A stretch of 64,000 nucleotides of DNA from contig JBPOII010000004.1 in NCBI GenBank assembly GCA_052034625.1, positions 62,001 through 126,000 on the forward strand, in the 5' to 3' direction. Source of the DNA: JAVBLP01 sp052034625 (GTDB lineage Bacteria; Elusimicrobiota; Endomicrobiia; Endomicrobiales; Endomicrobiaceae). A program made the translations under genes and the position numbers. The notes under the pieces were generated by a model. It worked only from the letters and a program-made list of their open reading frames with translations. It made no database searches and was not told where the DNA came from. Below are positions 61,691 to 64,000 of the stretch, piece after piece. Positions within the stretch are counted from its first letter, which is position 1; each line of letters starts with the position of its first letter.

Positions 61691-61696
61691 TATAAT
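61691..61696 (+). promoter_or_regulatory. -10 box of rlmN, leaderless arrangement
   Basis: A perfect TATAAT 8 nt before the ATG (61705), with no ribosome-binding site between. The -35 region is weak. Confidence 0.5.
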
Positions 61697-61704
61697 CAAT
61701 CACT

Positions 61705-62736
61705 ATGAAAAAATATTTATTAGACCTGACCAATGCCCAGATGAAAGATGCCTTAAAAGGCATAATCTCACAAGATTACCGCTTAAAACAAATAATTGAG
61801 TGGGTTTATGTGAAAAAGGCTTTTTCTTTTGAAGAGTTTACAAATCTTTCCAAAGAGCTTAGAGAAAAACTTAATGAGAATTTTTCTTTAAGAACTCTAA
61901 AAATACTAAAGAAAGAAAGTTCAAAAATAGACGGAAGCATAAGATATACATTTCAAACTGCCGATAAAAAGAGTTTCTATGCCGTTTTTCTTCCTGCAAA
62001 AGGTAAAAACTCCGTATGCATATCTTCTCAAATAGGATGTCCTGTAATGTGTGCTTTCTGCTCTTCGGGCAAAGTCAAACTTGCCCGTAATTTAAGCAGA
62101 GGGGAAATAATAGAGCAGATCCTTCAGATAGAAAATGACACAAAAGAAAAAGTTTCCGGCATACTTTTTATGGGTATGGGCGAACCGATGCTGAATTTCA
62201 ATAATCTTACATCAGTTTTAAAGTCGCTGCTTGCTAAGAATGAATTCTGCATAGGCAAACGCCATATAACGGTTTCCACAGTAGGCATAGTTCCGGCTAT
62301 TAAAAAACTTGCTGATGAGAATTTCGGCATAAGGCTTGCACTTTCTCTGCATGCCGTTGATGAAAAACAGAGAAAAAAACTGATACCGAATAATTTAGGT
62401 TTCAGCATTGAAGATATTCTTGCCGCAGGAAAATATTATCTCAAAAAAACCAATTCAAGACTGACTATTGAATATATACTAGTAAAAAAAATAAACGATA
62501 ATACTTCCGATGCTCATAAACTTACAAGACTTCTAAAAAACAGCGGTCTTTTTAATCCCGATGTCCAAATAAACCTTATCCCTTACAATCCTGTTGACGG
62601 AACCGGTTTTGAAACGCCGTCAGATGAATCTATACAAAGATTCTATAAAATCCTTAAATTGAACGGATTTACCGTAAATATCAGACAGGCAAAAGGTGCC
62701 GATATTTCCGCCGCATGCGGACAGTTGGGATATTAG
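61705..62736 (+). CDS. rlmN: Dual-specificity RNA methyltransferase RlmN
   Basis: 343 aa. A radical-SAM enzyme that methylates C2 of A2503 in 23S rRNA and A37 in some tRNAs. The iron-sulfur motif is C112-x3-C116-x2-C119 ('GCPVMCAFCSSG'). 'LFMGMGEPMLNF', 'HITVSTVGIVPAI', 'RLALSLHAVDEKQRKKLIP' and 'YNPVDGTGFETPS' are diagnostic. The methyl-carrier Cys is in the C-terminal 'ADISAACGQLGY'. It has its own -10 box. A complex gene-end repeat starts 2 nt after its stop. Confidence 0.96.
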   Translation: MKKYLLDLTNAQMKDALKGIISQDYRLKQIIEWVYVKKAFSFEEFTNLSKELREKLNENFSLRTLKILKKESSKIDGSIRYTFQTADKKSFYAVFLPAKGKNSVCISSQIGCPVMCAFCSSGKVKLARNLSRGEIIEQILQIENDTKEKVSGILFMGMGEPMLNFNNLTSVLKSLLAKNEFCIGKRHITVSTVGIVPAIKKLADENFGIRLALSLHAVDEKQRKKLIPNNLGFSIEDILAAGKYYLKKTNSRLTIEYILVKKINDNTSDAHKLTRLLKNSGLFNPDVQINLIPYNPVDGTGFETPSDESIQRFYKILKLNGFTVNIRQAKGADISAACGQLGY

Positions 62737-62738
62737 AC

Positions 62739-62883
62739 AATTACGAATTACTAGTGACTAATTACGAATAAACGGCAATGGCAACGAAAAAAGCTCGCTT
62801 GTGCCATTCTGCGGAGGCTAAGCCCGGCACAGAATCAATTGATCCTGCGGCAATCTCCGATAACGACAAAAATAGTTAATAAT
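62739..62883 (+). repeat. Complex gene-end repeat after rlmN with GC-rich insert
   Basis: Begins AATTACGAATTA (62739-62750), repeats AATTACGAAT (62760-62769), and ends ACGACAAAAATAGTTAATAA (62863-62882). The mutL repeat carries the same end blocks. Between them (about 62786-62860) is a GC-richer module with a short inverted repeat (ATTCTG 62815-62820 region with CAGAAT) and a 'CGGCAATCTCC' run reminiscent of intergenic repeats in other genomes. No coding frame fits the module. Confidence 0.55.
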
Positions 62884-62942
62884 TACTATTTCATAGAATG
62901 AATGTAAAAGTTCAAAACAATTAAATTAAATGGAGAAATATC

Positions 62943-63713
62943 ATTAAAACAATATTATTAAAAACATCTTTTTTAGTTTTAATACTATTTATAAATATAA
63001 TCTTTTTTCCGGCATGTGCCAATAAATCAACTCTTGCTTTAAACAAAGAAGAAACTCAAGGGTATTATTATGCTTTATATTCTGATGAAAATATTAAAAT
63101 TGACTGTAAGATAAAAGAGAAAATTTGGGACAAAGCAAAATGGTATCCAATAGACCAATGTTATCTTGGTACCCCGTCAGATAATTTTTCCGGAAGATTT
63201 AAAACCATTTGGAAAGATAATCAAATTTTTCTTCTTGTAGAAATTACGGATAAACTTTTAATGAATTGGCTTAATGAAGGTTTTGAAAATTACTGGCAAG
63301 GCGATTATGTTGAAATTTTTATCAGCGAATCTTATTCCGGCGGAGATCATTATCAAAATAATAATGCTTTTGCTTATCATGTTATGCACACGGGAGAAGT
63401 TATAGATATTGATACTGATGGCCAGCCGAAGATATTTCCCGACTCCATAAATTTTACAGTATCAAAAGAGGGGAACAAATATACTTGGAAAATGGCCGTA
63501 ACAATTTATTCAAATGAGTATGACCCTAAAAGCAAGTCTAATGAAAATGCCAAAGTGAAACTTTTTGAAGGTAAGAAAATCGGTTTTACGCTCGCTTACG
63601 GAGATAATAACGGAGAAGGAAGAGAAGCTTTTTACGGAAGTACTCCCGGACAGGCTGATACGGGTTATATGATATCAGATAAGTTCGGAACATTGGAATT
63701 GATTAGAAAATAA
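62943..63713 (+). CDS. Secreted CBM9-like carbohydrate-binding protein (ATT start proposed)
   Basis: 256 aa if started at ATT 62943. A GGAGA ribosome-binding site is 7 nt upstream, and the frame then encodes a proper signal peptide: 'IKTILLKTSFLVLILFINII', ending near 'FFPACA'. The first ATG (63261) would begin in the middle of the domain. 'DCKIKEKIWDKAKWYPIDQ', 'FKTIWKDNQIFLLVEITD', 'WQGDYVEIFIS' and 'YTWKMAVTIYS' give the CBM9/DOMON-like pattern (W..a.w......l...w....lyv.v.v.D...........d.vEifid). It probably binds a sugar outside the cell; a lipoprotein Cys in 'PACA' is possible but not canonical. No enzyme domain is present. Confidence 0.75.
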   Translation: MKTILLKTSFLVLILFINIIFFPACANKSTLALNKEETQGYYYALYSDENIKIDCKIKEKIWDKAKWYPIDQCYLGTPSDNFSGRFKTIWKDNQIFLLVEITDKLLMNWLNEGFENYWQGDYVEIFISESYSGGDHYQNNNAFAYHVMHTGEVIDIDTDGQPKIFPDSINFTVSKEGNKYTWKMAVTIYSNEYDPKSKSNENAKVKLFEGKKIGFTLAYGDNNGEGREAFYGSTPGQADTGYMISDKFGTLELIRK

Positions 63714-63974
63714 TTTAGAAATTATCTGCGGAAAAATATATTCAAATGTAATATACAATACACATCATTGTTAACACTTGAAAAGTTTTCTGCTATCCTT
63801 ATCTTTTCGGCAGGCTGCTGAACTGCATATAACTGCGGTTGCCCTGCAAGTTTCTTATTCTCAAACTATAAACTCACTATAATTAATACATTCAGTAATA
63901 ACTATTAACTTTCGTCTTTTTTTATCATCCCCAAAATCCATAATCGGTGATCCTTTTTGTTTTTTATTTTTTAA

Positions 63975-64000
63975 CGTGGATTCCCGACAAAGACATTAGG
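63975..64000. repeat. Start of a possible REP-like intergenic repeat (cut by window end)
   Basis: The last 26 nt include GGATTCCCGACAAAGACATT, which resembles the first arm of a palindromic intergenic repeat seen in various bacterial genomes (TTCCCGA...ATTCGGGAA type). The second arm would lie beyond the window. The 287-nt gap from 63714 holds no gene, and I see nothing else reliable in it. Confidence 0.3.

Noticed and set aside
1..64000. CRISPR array, prophage or insertion sequence
   Set aside because: No regular spaced repeats, phage structural genes or transposase motifs were seen on either strand.

Overview
This 64 kb window is an AT-rich bacterial chromosome segment, almost fully coding and mostly on the + strand. 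It comes from a Gram-negative organism with lipopolysaccharide (LPS). It carries BamA, a Skp-like chaperone, TamB, a LolD/LolC-type ABC system, a nearly complete early lipid A pathway, two MsbA-like exporters and several UPF0164/PorV-like barrel proteins. The LpxC-FabZ fusion, LpxI instead of LpxH, the UPF0164 paralogues and the base composition fit Elusimicrobiota (Endomicrobia-like). That placement is an inference from gene content; no 16S rRNA gene is present to confirm it.

Layout. 1-2011: end of a Tad pilus/secretion operon (tadA end, tadB, tadC). 2070-4979: two tandem duplicated outer-membrane barrel genes, each with its own copy of the same promoter, closed by a terminator. 5030-6360: a minus-strand membrane sensor and a divergent DUF192 gene. 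6508-10929: lysS, lolC/E, lolD, ilvE. 10979-16183: tamB and mscL. 16114-32943: a long envelope operon (bamA, skp/ompH, lpxD, lpxC-fabZ, two lpxA, lpxI, gnnB-like, gnnA-like, lpxB, two msbA-like genes, a barrel protein, an RSH (p)ppGpp enzyme) ending in a bidirectional terminator. 32963-33154: rpmB on the minus strand. 33364-38409: recG, coaD, pilT, a pseudopilin, pilD. 38414-46026: a surface glycan cassette. 46211-47233: an esterase. 47354-54946: miaB, a lytic transglycosylase, mutS, a PilZ protein, mutL, miaA. 55027-62736: murJ, a DUF4230 protein, a compact uvrC, a histidine kinase, an MGMT-like gene, a lipoate ligase-like gene, rlmN. 62943-63713: a secreted CBM9-like protein.

The lipid A block is the most informative region. 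A DegT aminotransferase and a Gfo/Idh oxidoreductase lie between lpxA/lpxI and lpxB, the position of gnnB/gnnA in Acidithiobacillus. Together with two divergent LpxA paralogues this predicts lipid A built at least partly on 2,3-diamino-2,3-dideoxyglucose (amide-linked acyl chains). Its products would be flipped by the MsbA-like exporters, and the glycan cassette could supply the outer polysaccharide.

Expression signals are unusual in three ways. Several lead genes have a -10 box only 4-8 nt before the ATG, suggesting leaderless mRNAs. MutS and the CBM9-like protein both appear to start at ATT behind a good Shine-Dalgarno sequence. The bamA promoter sits inside the mscL terminator. No tRNA, rRNA, CRISPR array, prophage or intact insertion sequence was found, and no gene-free stretch exceeds 300 bases.
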